From assembly GCA_028564705.1 (NCBI GenBank), contig JAPXFQ010002640.1, forward strand, positions 186,001-250,000: a stretch of 64,000 bases of DNA, given 5' to 3'. The first letter of the stretch is position 1. Every line of letters begins with the position of its first letter. Below the pieces are notes generated by a model. That model was not told the DNA's origin. It saw only the letters and a program-made list of their open reading frames with translations, and ran no database searches. Position numbers and translations under genes: made by a program. The stretch is from Apricaphanius iberus. Its lineage: Eukaryota > Chordata > Actinopteri > Cyprinodontiformes > Aphaniidae. Positions 45,891 to 56,689 of the stretch are shown here, in pieces.

Positions 45891-46289
45891 AGGATTCTCT
45901 CAGGCTGAGGCCACTTTTTTTTCTACAGCCTATCCAAATGTAAACATACAACACAACAGTATAACTTATCGAATATATATTCTAAATCTATATATTCATT
46001 CTATATTAATTCTGTTTAATCGAACTGTGCGGTTAAAGTATCAGTCTGAAGGTTTGATGTAGTTCAGACTTCTTAAAACAGCCCCACAAAAAGAAATATA
46101 AACTCCAACAATATCAGCCTCTAAATGTAACATGCACCCTTTGATTCATTCAGGATGCAAATGATAGAATAAAAATGAAATATTTATGGTGCCCACCAGG
46201 CTGTGTCGCCCTGAGCAGAAAGCCATAACTCCCAAATCAAATACCTCTTCTTGCTTCTTTTATTTATTTTTTATTCCAGTTGATAATCT
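45891..46289. other. Unassigned AT-rich DNA
   Basis: Nothing recognised. Confidence 0.35.
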
Positions 46290-47302
46290 TGCTGATTTGG
46301 CCGGATCGGTTGCCCTCTCATGACTCTACCTCTTTTCCACCCGTCACAACATTATGATCATCCTCACACAATGAGGGGGGATGATTGTTGCCATCAGAGC
46401 GGCCTGTCCGGACGACCAGCGGGAAATGGATGAGGGGTGCTTGGAGCTTTGAAGGCTGAGATTGTGCGCACTGGCGGTGGTGGTGGTGGTGGTTTGAAGG
46501 GGGGTTGAGGGTACGTTTAGGAGAGCAAACATTCCCAAGGTCACCCGGTGAGCTGGAACCACGGGCGGGGTGACGCATGGAGAAAATAGTGCGTTTTGAC
46601 ATGAGCGCAGCGTTTGATTAAAAGCCAAAGTAATGGGTTTAAACACACGCAGCGAGAATGCCTTCAGATGGTGCGTTTGGGCTCTCCGCCCTCCTCCTCC
46701 TCCTCCTGCAAATTACTTAACGGTGCAGTGATGGAAATACGGTTGTAATGTTTGGTAATGGAAAAGAAAGCCTATACGGGCTGTTCTTCTCTTTTTCTGC
46801 TCTTCTTGTTTTCTGACATACACAAAATAAATTACCCGAGCTAATAACCATGGCGCATGAGTTTTGCTTTCTTTTCTCTCTTTCTTTTTTTAGTTCCATG
46901 AGTGAATTGGACTTCTTTTTTTTCTCATCTGAGCATTTTCCATTCACAGTAATGGTGAAAATGATGAGGCATCAGTCCTGTAACGTAACATTAACAGCTG
47001 AGGCTCGTGGGATAGAAAGAAAAAGCTGATGTGGATTCGGAATTAAAGCTGGAGAGGAGGGGGAGCCGAATTAGAGGAAAATACTTTCTGGTAAAAGAAA
47101 AAAAAAAAAGCACGAGCTGAATCATGGAACTTGAAGGAGAGTCGCAAGGAAACCCGCTGGAAGATGATTTAATGGGAGGTGCGTGGTGGAAACAAGCTCA
47201 AGTTTATTAGTTTCCAGAGAGAGAAGTGCTAATCGGGCTTTATTGGACATGGAAACTCAGCGGTTAAGAGCTGGAATCCATCAGTGGCAACGAGTCTTTC
47301 CC

Positions 47303-47333
<31 letters not shown>

Positions 47334-47580
47334 GCTGTTAGAGTTGGAACCACCTCCCCAATAAGTCCCTTAATTCCTCTCTAATTCCGTATGTCAGGGC
47401 CCCGTGTCCCCGCCGTCCCGCCCATATTGGCCCTTCTATCGCCCCGTTTTCAGCTCTCCCCGGTATTAGTCAGCTCAATGACACACGGCAAATTGCATTT
47501 AATAAATTAGCTTAATGGATCCGACGATCGGTTAGCAGGCGCCGTGTTTCCTCTGGTTAAGCGAAACATTCATATCCTCC
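46290..47580. promoter_or_regulatory. Candidate conserved non-coding region
   Basis: Low transposon content, motif-dense; e.g. 46720-46760 and 47100-47290, and 47440-47540 with AATTGCATTTAATAAATTAG next to CTTAATGGATCC. A GGT triplet repeat (46474-46493) and a TCTG repeat (47303-47334) punctuate it. No gene recognised. Confidence 0.3.
47303..47334. repeat. (TCTG)n microsatellite
   Basis: About eight TCTG/CTGT tetranucleotide units without interruption. Confidence 0.95.
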
Positions 47581-47597
47581 CGACCCTCCCCGCTCTC

Positions 47598-47680
47598 ACA
47601 CACACACACGCACACACACACTCACGATGCTTCGCAAAAGTTTTCATATCCCTGTAAACTTTCCCACATTTAAGTCATGG
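47598..47680 (-). mobile_element. (CA)n tract plus a solo Tc1-like terminal repeat
   Basis: CA repeat to about 47621, then GATGCTTCGCAAAAGTTTTC and ATATCCCTGTAAACTTTCCC. This is the complement of a Tc1-like end such as the one at 53200-53235 (GGGTATGAATACTTTTGCAA). Only the outer 50 or so bases are recognisable. Confidence 0.5.
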
Positions 47681-48319
47681 TATACAGAGCCGGTCCAAAG
47701 TCTTATGGGGCCAGATTGGAGGGGGGCTTCTTTTAAGACCACTACCCACAATGACAGCGTTTCTTTCAAGATTTGGTCTAATCTGGGGAAGGAGGCAGAG
47801 TTTACTTGGCTGATCCAAAAAATCAATCAGAGGTTGTTAATATCAGCTGAGACACTTTGAAGTTTAAACAAAATAGAAAGGTTAAACTATAGCATCAGAT
47901 TGGAACAATGGTAACACAACAATCAAACAATGAATGTTACAAAGCTATTTAAATTATTTTAATTTAATTAAACGTTTTAAATATAATTTTAAAAAATCAG
48001 AATTAAAAGGTACAGTATATAGGCTACGTGTTTATTCCTTTAAATGCATTTGATGTATTTTTTATTATTTTAAAATTTAAAAGTAGAATTTTAATATAAA
48101 AAAATAACGACACAAAAATTTTAACAACTAGATTTTTCTACTCTAAAACAAACAAAATCAAATGGAGTAATAATTAAATTCTGGGTATAAGCCTGGGTAT
48201 GGTTTGGGGGGGGGCCTAAGCAACCGTTTAGTTTGCTTCTGTCTTGGGCTGGCTCTGTATACAGCAGACTTCCATGTGTTTCATTTTTTAGTTTTACTCC
48301 CCTTCACCAAAAAATGCTG
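47681..48319. other. Unassigned DNA
   Basis: Very AT-rich from 47930 to 48190; nothing recognised. Confidence 0.35.
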
Positions 48320-48715
48320 GAAGGCATTAGTATTCATCCCCCTTTACTCTGATAACTACAACTAAAATCCAGTTCAACCAATTTCAGGTAATTTTATGTG
48401 TAGAGTCCACCTGTAATCTAATCTCAGCATGAATACAGATGTTCTGTGAAGCCCTGCTTTAAATTTCTGCTTCAGATGACTGTCATTTAGCAAAAGCCTG
48501 TTAATCGGCCATCAATTGAAATTGGGTACGCTGAAGCAGGGAAACATCTAACACATGCAGGGCATTCTGCTTTGAAGACCAGGGATTTTTAAGTAAACGA
48601 TTCAGTGAACACCGAGGAACAGGTCAGGGAGAACGTTGTGGAGAAGTTTAGAGTGGGGTTGGATTATAGAAAATACGTCCCAAGCACTAAACATTCTCAG
48701 AGTGCTGTTCTATCT
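48320..48715 (+). mobile_element. Tc1-like element, 5' half (left piece of a broken copy)
   Basis: GGCATTAGTATTCATCCCCC, TAGAGTCCACCTGTAATCTA, TCTCAGCATGAATACAGATG, TTCTGTGAAGCCCTG, GGTCAGGGAGAACGTTGTGG, AGAAGTTTAGAGTGGGG and TTCTCAGAGTGCTGTTC follow the 5' region and transposase start of the fish family in order. It ends where the Rex1-type LINE tail starts. Later parts of the same family lie in order at 51130-51840 and 52905-53240. Confidence 0.7.
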
Positions 48716-50250
48716 CAGAATCAGAAATGGTTTATTGCCAAATGTCGTGGAAAGTTACAACATTAGGAAATTGCTGTGGTACTTTGTGCAAACACATAAA
48801 AAAGATAAACACTTACATAAGAATCAAAATAAAATGTGCTAAACAGGTTGATATATACAAGAGTGCAGGTAACGATCAGTGCAAATCAGACGGATGCAGA
48901 GGAACACAATATGGTTCATGTGACTGATACAGAGCAGGGGATGGGAACGGTCTTAGAGTTATTGTCCATGAGTCCGACAGCAGAGGGGAAGAAACTGTTC
49001 TTATGAGGAGAGGTTCTGGTTCCTTCCTAAGTGGAGCAAGTTAAACAGTCTTTGTCCAGGGTGAGAAGGGTCAGCTGTGATCTGACCTGCATGCCCCCTA
49101 GTGTCATGGAGGTGTACAGGTCCTGTAGAGATGGGAGTCTGCAGCCTATCACCCTTTAAGCAGAGCACACAACACGCTGCAGTCTCGTTTTTTTTACTGA
49201 TGGTGGCTTCAGCATACCACACTGTGACATAGGAGGTGAGGATGGACTCGATGATAACAGTGTAGAATCGCGTCATCGTCCGTATTGGCAGGTTGAATTT
49301 GTTCAGCTGCCTCAGGAAGTGCATCCTCTGCTGAGCGTTCTTTATGACGGAGGTGATGGTGGGCTCCAACTTGAGGTCTTGGGTGATGGTGGTACTCAGG
49401 AAGCAGAATGAGTCCACAGTGGTGATGGGGGTGTCAGTCAGGATAATAGGGTGGTGTTGGGCTGTGTGCTTCCTGAAGTCAACAATAATCTTCACTGTCT
49501 TCTGGGTGTTCAGCACCAGATTGTTTCGATTACACCTGGAGACCAGACGACCGGTTGCCATCCTCTAGGCAGACTCATCCCTGTCCGAGATGAGTCCGAT
49601 AACGGTGGTGTCATCTGCAAACTTAATTAGCTTGATAGTCTGGTGGTTGGAGGTGCAGCAGTTGGTGTACAGGGAGAAGAGCAGAAGCGAAAGAACACAG
49701 TCCTGAGGGGAGCCGTTGTTGATGGTCCAGGAGTCCGAGACACTCTTCCTGAGCCTCACATGCTGCTTCCTGTCCATCAGGAAGTCAGTGATCCACCTGC
49801 AGATGGGATCGGGCATGTTCTTCTGGGAAAGCTTGCCTTGGAGAAGGTCTGGAAGGATAGTGTTGAAGGCAGGGCTGAAGTCCACAAACATGATCCTGGC
49901 GTAGGTTCCCGGGGAGTCCAGATGCTGCAGGATGATGTGTAGAGCTGTGTTGATGGCACCGTCTACAGAGCCAACAGAGGATCTAGGAGGGGGCCGTGAG
50001 AGTATTGAGATTACTTCACCACAGATTTCAGAGCCACACCTATATTCATTAAGTCCAGTGATCCTTGGCTTTTTGGGTACAGGAACTATGGTGGAGGTTT
50101 TAAAACAAGCAGGAACATGACATGCCTCCAGTGAGGAGTTGAAAATCCTAGAAAACATTGGGGCCAGCTAATTTGCACAGTGTCTGAGAGTGGCAGGAGA
50201 CACACTGTCTGGCCCAGCAGATTATCTAGCATGTACACTTTGAAAATGTT
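48716..50250 (-). mobile_element. Rex1-type LINE, second copy, 5'-truncated
   Basis: Minus-strand LINE ending near 48716 in an ATAAACCATTTCTGATTCTG tail. The reverse-transcriptase frame spans 50240 to about 48950. It resembles the 23080-26284 copy in block order but is more decayed and its 3' tail differs, so it is a separate subfamily. The 5' side ends near 50250, next to DNA unrelated to LINEs. Confidence 0.75.
49001..50158 (-). pseudogene. Rex1-type reverse transcriptase with an in-frame stop
   Basis: One frame from the Met at 50158 to the stop at 49001, broken only by a TAG at 49567-49565. A further TAG lies upstream in HCAN*LAPMF. Blocks: [20 protein letters not shown] (about residues 20-39), [34 protein letters not shown] (GxPQG block decayed to GSPQD), [11 protein letters not shown] (catalytic DD retained), NTQKTVKIIVDFRKH, and near the end DPSHPGQRLFNLLHLGR. 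The final stretch continues past 49001 only after a frameshift (NSFFPSAVGL). With two nonsense codons, a frameshift and a changed PQG block it is dead. Confidence 0.8.
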
Positions 50251-50640
50251 TCTTCACCCAGCATGTGCGAGCACAGCTGCTGGGTGGACTATGGTCTCCA
50301 AGCTGACGGGGGACTGCGTGGACTACTATTGTTCGGCCTGGCCTCCAGCGGAGCTGGGACCACTACAGTGGGGGTTTGGAGAGCTACTATTCGAGCTGTG
50401 GCGGAGGGATCAATAAACACCCGCCTCCTCCCCCAGTTTGTGCCGCGAAGGTCCAAGCTTTGCCTGCCAACACACCAACTACTAAGCTGAGTGGCTGTCC
50501 ATTTGTCTGCTGTCTGTAAAAGTTTAGATGTCAGCGGAGCAGGACGTGCTGTGGTGGAGCCATTACCAGTCCTGGGTGTCCAGGTGAGGAAGCTGTTAAT
50601 GGCTCACTTCTCAGCAAGAAGAGCGGGGCCATTTGCAGCC
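50251..50640. other. Unassigned GC-richer DNA upstream of a histone-type stem-loop
   Basis: Unlike the AT-rich surroundings; contains GATCAATAAACACCCGCCTC and two overlapping plus frames of about 75 codons without recognised domains. No histone coding sequence could be found in any frame. Confidence 0.35.
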
Positions 50641-50645
50641 ACAAC

Positions 50646-50661
50646 GGCTCTTTTAAGAGCC
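50646..50661 (+). terminator. Histone-type mRNA 3' stem-loop
   Basis: GGCTCTTTTAAGAGCC is the exact replication-dependent histone 3' stem-loop: 6-bp stem, 4-base loop. The flanks ACAAC before and ACCAAC after also fit the consensus. In histone mRNAs this element binds SLBP and directs U7-dependent 3' cleavage. A purine-rich CTCTTAAGAGC at 50672-50682 lies where the histone downstream element would be. No histone gene precedes it, so it is an orphan 3' end: a fragment of a histone unit, or a copy captured by a repeat. Confidence 0.6.
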
Positions 50662-50819
50662 ACCAACAAACCTCTTAAGAGCATTCCTGTCTAAATAGTT
50701 TAACCTCTTTATAATGTTTATTTTTTCATTCATATCTCTTGTATAGAAAAACAGCTGGTATCATGTAGCATGAGGTGATTAGCAGAGGTGTTTATCAGTA
50801 TCAATGTCCTGCTGATGCT

Positions 50820-51100
50820 GTGACTCCATTCACTCAGTCGCAGCAACACTGACACTCGTCAGCTGATTGGTTGTCGCGGCGCGACTTGAAGCTGAAGCTC
50901 AAATTTTTCCAACTTGAGCAGCAGACGCAATAAGCACGAATGCACAAAATGCACCACATTGGTTGCGCAAATCAGGCAGAAAAGCATTTTCTCGATGCAA
51001 AATCTGCTTCTGGTGTGTCGCAGGACCCCAGTCGCGCTTTATCGTGCTCCTCCATTGACTTTACATGTAGACTTTTCTCTGGTCGCGTTGGTTGTTTTCG
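50820..51100. repeat. Possible DNA-transposon-derived repeat
   Basis: CAGCTGATTGGTTGTCGCGG then CGCGACTTGAAGCTGAAGCT and TTTTTCCAACTTGAGCAGCA resemble a dispersed fish repeat I recall only loosely, possibly Harbinger-related. No terminal repeats were identified. Confidence 0.25.
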
Positions 51101-51129
51101 GTAGGTAAGCACCTTAAGAATTGCGTGAG

Positions 51130-51840
51130 AAACGTATTTGCAGATTTGCCACTGGCAGAGGGGCGAAGAACAAAGAGCATGTGGAACAAGAAGCTCTGGT
51201 TAGATGAGACAAGGGCTAGGCAATATATCAATTATATTGGTCTATTGAATTTTCTTTTGTATGAAGATTTAATTTTTGGAAAAATTAAATTCACCTATGC
51301 CCCTCAGGTTTTTCACTGGTTCAAAATGATGTCAGCCCAACCAAAGGCGACCATCTTGTTTATTTAGACTTTGAATTCAAATCATCTCCGAGAAGGGCTG
51401 ACTGAAAAAAAGCCGTTTTAAAATGTGTTTTACATCATTTATAATTTTTTTCTTAAGAGTAGAATGGAAGAGAAAATTTTTGTTGTAAAATGTTCTATGT
51501 CATATTCAACTATTGAAAATAAATCTTTAAATCATAAATAATTTTCTAATATCTCCAAATTATACCAAGGAATGTTAAATATTGACAAAATAATGTCTCA
51601 CATCGGGATAAGTATCGATATTTACTGGTATGAAAAATGTCATGGAGACATTTTTTTCCATATCGCCCAGCCCTTGTTTAGAGAAAAATTAAGATTTTTG
51701 AACCGGATGAATGACATGAAACATGGCGGTGGCAGCAACAGGGCAGCTGGTCAAATTAATGGGAAGGTAGAGGGTGCTAAATATACACCAATACTTGCTA
51801 GAGCAAAAAAAAACGTTGAGACTGGGGTGAGACAAATCTT
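51130..51840 (+). mobile_element. Tc1-like element, middle piece, split by a hAT MITE
   Basis: Before the MITE: GATTTGCCACTGGCAG and ATGTGGAACAAGAAGCTCTG, then GTTAGATGAGAC, encoding MWNKKLWLDET. That is the LWSDET block with the first catalytic Asp of Tc1 transposases. After the MITE: ACATGGCGGTGGCAGCAACA (KHGGGS block), GTCAAATTAATGGGAAGG and GTTGAGACTGGGGTGAG follow on. The WGCF block is deleted. Confidence 0.7.
51210..51676. mobile_element. hAT-type MITE nested in a Tc1-like copy
   Basis: CAAGGGCTAGGCAATAT at the left and, reverse-complemented, CAAGGGCTGGGCGATAT at the right match at 15 of 17 bases. The start resembles the GGGCTGGGCGATAT hAT MITE common in fish. Removing 467 bases rejoins the Tc1 reading ...LWLDET / K.. 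block, which proves the order of insertion. The target duplication is degraded (AGATGAGA against TTTAGAGA). Confidence 0.7.
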
Positions 51841-52904
51841 TGTGAACGTTCCCTTAAAACTACCATTCAAGTTAATTAAATATCAAGTCAATGAATTGTT
51901 TGACGTAGAGGCAACTAGCATGACATATCATTTTTATAATAATATGATGAGATGCCAAACAACTGGGAATTTTTGTCTCGTAGGTCTTCTGAGTTTTGAA
52001 AGGAAATCCAGCATCAAATAATATGAGATAACAAGTCTAGAGGGGGCTGAAACACTTTTTGAGGTAATATTGTTTAGACCTGATCCATATGAAAAGTGCC
52101 TGGCTAGCTGCAGGTTTACAATGATAAAACTGTCAGAGGCTTTGTAAAATTCAGAGATCTGTTCTGAGAATTATGACCATTTTTATAAGTGATTTATTTT
52201 CAGAAGCAGAGTCAGGAGTCAGTAGTGATGAGGATTTATCTTGTCAGAATGGAATGGCAGGCTTCGGAACAAGTAGGCATTAGTTGCAATAAAACCACTT
52301 TTTATGCCCATGTGACATTGTGACCAATTATATATCTTGTTTCTTTAAAAGTAACACAATACATAAACAAATGTCACAATAGAAAGAGAGTTGAATGACA
52401 ATCATTTAAAACAAGCATGGACTTTTTGCCATAATATTATATTTGGTTAATTCAAAGGTGTTTTCCACATCAAATGCAATAAAGCTTTTGAGAATATTAT
52501 TTTTATGGTGACCACTGCAGCAGGTGAGTTCAGGAAAACTGGAGAAAACGTGAAAGAGAGAGCAGAGTCTAGTGATTACAGAGGGAGCAGCTCAAAATAT
52601 ATGTAGATTCTGATATTGTTAATGGGTGTGTTGTAAAGAATAATGTAGATGCTTAATTAATGCTGAAATAAATCTACTTTGTGAAGCAATTAACCATTAT
52701 TTGCACTGAATTGGACATTTAAAAAAATTACAATGTAAAGCATCAGAATTACTAGGCTTTACAGAACAGTTTGCCGTTGTAGCTTTAACATGTAAGGTTA
52801 TAATTTCATGATTTTAATAATAATAATGGGCCAGTCTGAGTTATGAAACACCAAGGCAGGGAAAATGAGTCCAAGGCCCTGGATGAAAGTCTGTCTTTTA
52901 GGAG
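51841..52904. other. Unassigned DNA inside the broken Tc1-like copy
   Basis: About 1.06 kb that separates the middle and 3' pieces of the Tc1-like copy. AT-rich, with no recognised frame or terminal repeats. It may be a further insertion of unknown type. Confidence 0.35.
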
Positions 52905-53240
52905 GATAACAAATCTAAACGTACAGCATGAATGAAAATGGAATGGTTCAAAGCTTTGAAGTAGAACGCTCCAGTCAAAACTCAGATCTATATGAAAATG
53001 CAAATATGACTTGAAAATTTATGTTCATTGAAGCTCTTGGTTTGGGGCAATTTTGCAAAGAGGATTGGGCAAAAACAACTGAGTGTCTAGATGTTCAAAG
53101 TTGGCGGATACCATGCATCTTTCTTTTTCCACTCCATAATCATTTACCATGTCTATCAGTCGGTCACATAAAATTCAAGCAAGACGCTGAGAGGTTCGTA
53201 ATTTTCTGTGGGGTATGAATACTTTTGCAAGGCACCAAGT
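52905..53240 (+). mobile_element. Tc1-like element, 3' end (right piece of a broken copy)
   Basis: AATGGAATGGTTCAAAGC, CGCTCCAGTCAAAAC, GCAATTTTGCAAAGAGGATT, GGGCAAAAACAACTGAGTGT and CTAGATGTTCAAAG follow the C-terminal coding order. It ends GGGTATGAATACTTTTGCAA GGCACC, a complete family terminus. Confidence 0.75.
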
Positions 53241-54359
53241 GTTGTTATAACAAGGGGAAGTGAAGTCCTTGAGTAGACCGGCTCCACAGAGCTCTGTCCT
53301 TTCACCTCCCTGCTGTCTTCACACCTGGAGCATAAAAAAAGGTGGATCTAAAGAACCTTTTCAGACCATAAATCACCATCATCAGCATCAGCATCAATGG
53401 CAGCATCATCCTCCACTCTGGAAGGCACACTGACTGAACGCGGTTAAATGTCACTACATACCTTTATGGCCTCTGCATGTTTGGTTGCGCAAAACAATCT
53501 CATCGGACATTATTGATGTTACAGATGTTATAGTAATCAAATTATCGGCCTGTGAAGGGCCCCCGTGTCACAGCGCGGTGTAATGAATTATAGTAAAGGT
53601 CATTGGCTGCTGCTGCTGCTCCTGCTGTTGGTGGAGGGATGATGTTGAAACTCAGGCGAACGCTTTGAAAAGAAGCAAACATTAGGGTAGGCAGGGGGGT
53701 CTGCTCACCTTTGGTGTTCGGATTCTGCTCCATCTCCCGGGTGGGAGTTGGAGCTGAGGGTCCACTTTATGTGACACAGCCTTCAGCCTTTTTGTATTTA
53801 CAGAGGATGTTTTCTCATTGTTAAAAGTATGAAAACAAATCATGAATGCACCCTTGAAGCTGTGATGTTACATTTAGTGCTTGATAGAAGTCTATTCTGT
53901 GTGCCACTATAAGCAAAACCTGTTATGAATATGCCATCTCATGATGAATTTCAAATTGCTGATGATTTTCTGGGGACGAATATGATTTGTTATTGGTGTT
54001 TTCAATGGAATCATATAAAGAATAAAACAAATTTACATAAAGTCAAATAATTGGTGAGCAATCCCTTACCTGCAAAAAGCTGCTGACCCAGATCTGCATA
54101 AATTCAACCAATAGCCTAAAGTGCAGTATTTCCTGACTGCAGTCCCCTTTTAGATCCGAAAAGCCTCTCATTAAACTACAGCACAATCAGCATGGCTTAT
54201 GAATATTTCCAAAATTTGAATCAAACCGTTTTTTAATTAATATGCATGTGGATATATAAATGGTCCAATGGATAGTTCTTGTGTTTTGTTTTTTAACTTA
54301 AAAGGCAAAGAAGAAGAGATTTACTCTAACACATTTGTCACATATCCCACAACTTAGAG
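53241..54359. other. Unassigned DNA; 53.4-53.7 kb regulatory-like
   Basis: TCAGCATCAGCATCAATGGC short repeats near 53381. 53500-53620 has GC-rich conserved-element texture. No gene recognised. Confidence 0.3.
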
Positions 54360-54690
54360 GAGGCCGCTAAGTTTGACAGCAAACAGGAAGCCACTGAAAC
54401 AAAGTCACAAGAAGTCCCATTTAAAGTTTACAACAGTCCATGTAGAGTACACCGCAATCATGTAGAAGAAGGTGTTCTGGCCAGAAGAGAACAAAATTTT
54501 ACTTTTTTGCCCTAATTAATACATGTTTCCCATAGTAAAACATCCTCCCTAAATGCAGGGAGAAACCTGTTAGATGCCGCATAAAAGTTAACCTACCAGG
54601 CAACAACCTAAATGCACAGGAAGAGCTACAGTGGAATGGTTTAGAGGGGTCTAGTCAAAACCTAATTTAAGAATGGGTGGAGACTTTTAA
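54360..54690 (+). mobile_element. Tc1-like element fragment
   Basis: CAAGAAGTCCCATTTAAAG, TCATGTAGAAGAAGGTGTTC, TGGCCAGAAGAGAACAAAAT (WxDE-T block, decayed) and AGAGCTACAGTGGAATGGTT with AGTCAAAACCTAATTTAAG follow the family order with an internal deletion. Confidence 0.65.
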
Positions 54691-55169
54691 AAAAAAATCT
54701 GTGTTGACACAAACTCATCCCTTCTGACAATGATGCAGGTTGTTCCATTTTTTTTATTGAAAAAAAAATAAAAATCAACAAAAAATTAAATGAGGCAAAT
54801 AATTCTTGGTTTGTTTGGGACATTTTTTTAAACGTGTTCTTTAAAGTGTGAGAGATTTAATTTAGGTGCAAAATGTATTTAAAAAACATAGCCAACCAAA
54901 ACGATGGCATTGATTTATTTAGCAAATCAACATTGTCTATCATTATTTCTGGCATGCAGTGGTTTAGATAACCGGCAAGGTTTTAAAAGTTTGCTAGAAT
55001 TCGACAGGTATATATGAATTATCTCTAAATCTCTTGAGGTATGTGTGATATTTTAATTTTTGCTTTAACCTATAAACACAAAACATACAGTAATTTTAAA
55101 AATACATCTGCTTTGGAGAAATATTCTGTTAAATAATTCAAATGTGCACTTAGAGTCTATAACGACAGT
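54691..55169. other. Unassigned AT-rich DNA
   Basis: Nothing recognised. Confidence 0.35.
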
Positions 55170-56580
55170 GGTTGATTATTTTTTTTATCAATCCAAGGTG
55201 AGATCACTTTGACGGTCCTTATAGAGGGGGGTAAACCGCTTGTTTAGGAGGGAAGCACTGCTGTCACTTCAGGCCACATTAATCCAGGCACGATTAGATG
55301 TCAGAGCACCGCTGTTCTCTGCTTGATGATAGCCTTGAGCTGAGCGCGGCGGAGAGGGCCCTAATCAGGAGAGTAAACTCCGCTATATTTCAATTTGGGA
55401 GGGCGCTCTTCCGCTCCGGGGGGCTGTGGCACCGGTGATAAATAAAACGCCCATTTACTCCCCATTTCGTCTGCACCACAGACATCCAAACAGCGCTGCG
55501 CCACCGGCCCCGTAATCATTGCCGCGCTTTTTGGACGCCGAACATAAATCACGCAATTGGAAACGCCGTGATTAGAGGGTGCCAAACTCAAACAAATGCA
55601 GCGTGTAACCTTGTCAGCTCCTGAAATCATCTCCAATGAGAAATGAAACAAAATGGAACAATTGACTCATATCCAAATAGCGGATCAGTTGGAGCGCATG
55701 TGAAGCGCAGGGGTGGGGGAGATGGTGAGCTCAAGATAACAAGATTACAACCTCCTCTAGTGTAATCCCTCTGTATTATGACACATCTGTTATTAAGAAA
55801 TGTGACAAAGGTGACTGCCCGAGTGGACCGGGCCTTAAACCCCTTTCAAATGTTAACCAGCATGTTCCTGAAGCCGCTCAGAGTGCTAATTGGCTGATTG
55901 AGTCCATTTATGTAATCCCCGAGTTCCCCCGCTGCCCTCAAACCATCCACGCCGCCAGTGGATTTGGGTGAAGTGCTGCACACGGTCTCTTTTCAAATAC
56001 TTCCATATGACAACTGCTCACAGAGCACTCCAATTAAAGGCCAGTCACTTTCCATTTAGGCTGCGTCAATGGATCTGCGCCGTGTGCGTGGCGCAAACAA
56101 AAGGATCCTTCCAAAGCATTTAAGTCCCCAAAAGTGACCGCATGGGGACCGAGCTGGGTCCCGCCCCCTCAAAGGGCCTCTCAGGGGATTAAATGCTGGA
56201 TTTGGGAGGAGAATTGGGGTTACAGCGTTCGCTATTTCTTTTCTCTTTGCGCTAAAGAGATCCTTGCTGTGCGTGCTCACAGCACCGTGAAAATGAGATG
56301 CGCTGGGAGAAGTGTCCGCCGCCTGCGTCCATGCGCTGCCAGGGACGGCGCACCGCCCCACCGGCCGGCCTGCCCGGGGTTAATTAAGCGGCCTTCAGAG
56401 CTGCAGAAGCAGCAGAGGCCAAGCTCGATTCTCCCTACATCTGTGATTTCAAATTCATCCGGTTCCCCCGATGGAAGAGGGGAGGATTTTAAATGGCAAA
56501 TTAGCATTCAGATGAGAGGCGGCTGCAGATTACACATTCTTCAGTGCAGGCAAAGAGACTGATGATAAACAGCGTGCATC
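55170..56580. promoter_or_regulatory. Candidate conserved non-coding region (longest in window)
   Basis: About 1.4 kb without a transposon or microsatellite. GC is higher than the flanks and motif-like words recur, e.g. CACATTAATCCAGGCACGAT, GTGCTAATTGGCTGATTGAG, GGGGTTAATTAAGCGGCC, TAAATGGCAAATTAGCATTC. Open frames on both strands (up to 142 codons) overlap and show no domain, so I read them as chance in GC-rich DNA. The texture fits an ultraconserved-type enhancer cluster near a developmental gene outside the window. Confidence 0.35.
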
Positions 56581-56689
56581 GCAGGAGGTTCATCCAGTCG
56601 GAGGAACCAGACCAACCTCTACAATAGTCACAATTTCCCCATATAGTGGATTAAACACATTCCTGAAAAAAAATCATGTCGGAAAATAA

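Noticed and set aside
47303..47334. CRISPR-like or minisatellite array
   Set aside because: Simple tetranucleotide repeat without spacers; vertebrate DNA.
56134..56562. 142-codon plus-strand frame
   Set aside because: Lies in GC-rich, regulatory-looking DNA with open frames on both strands; Arg/Cys/Pro-rich chance composition.
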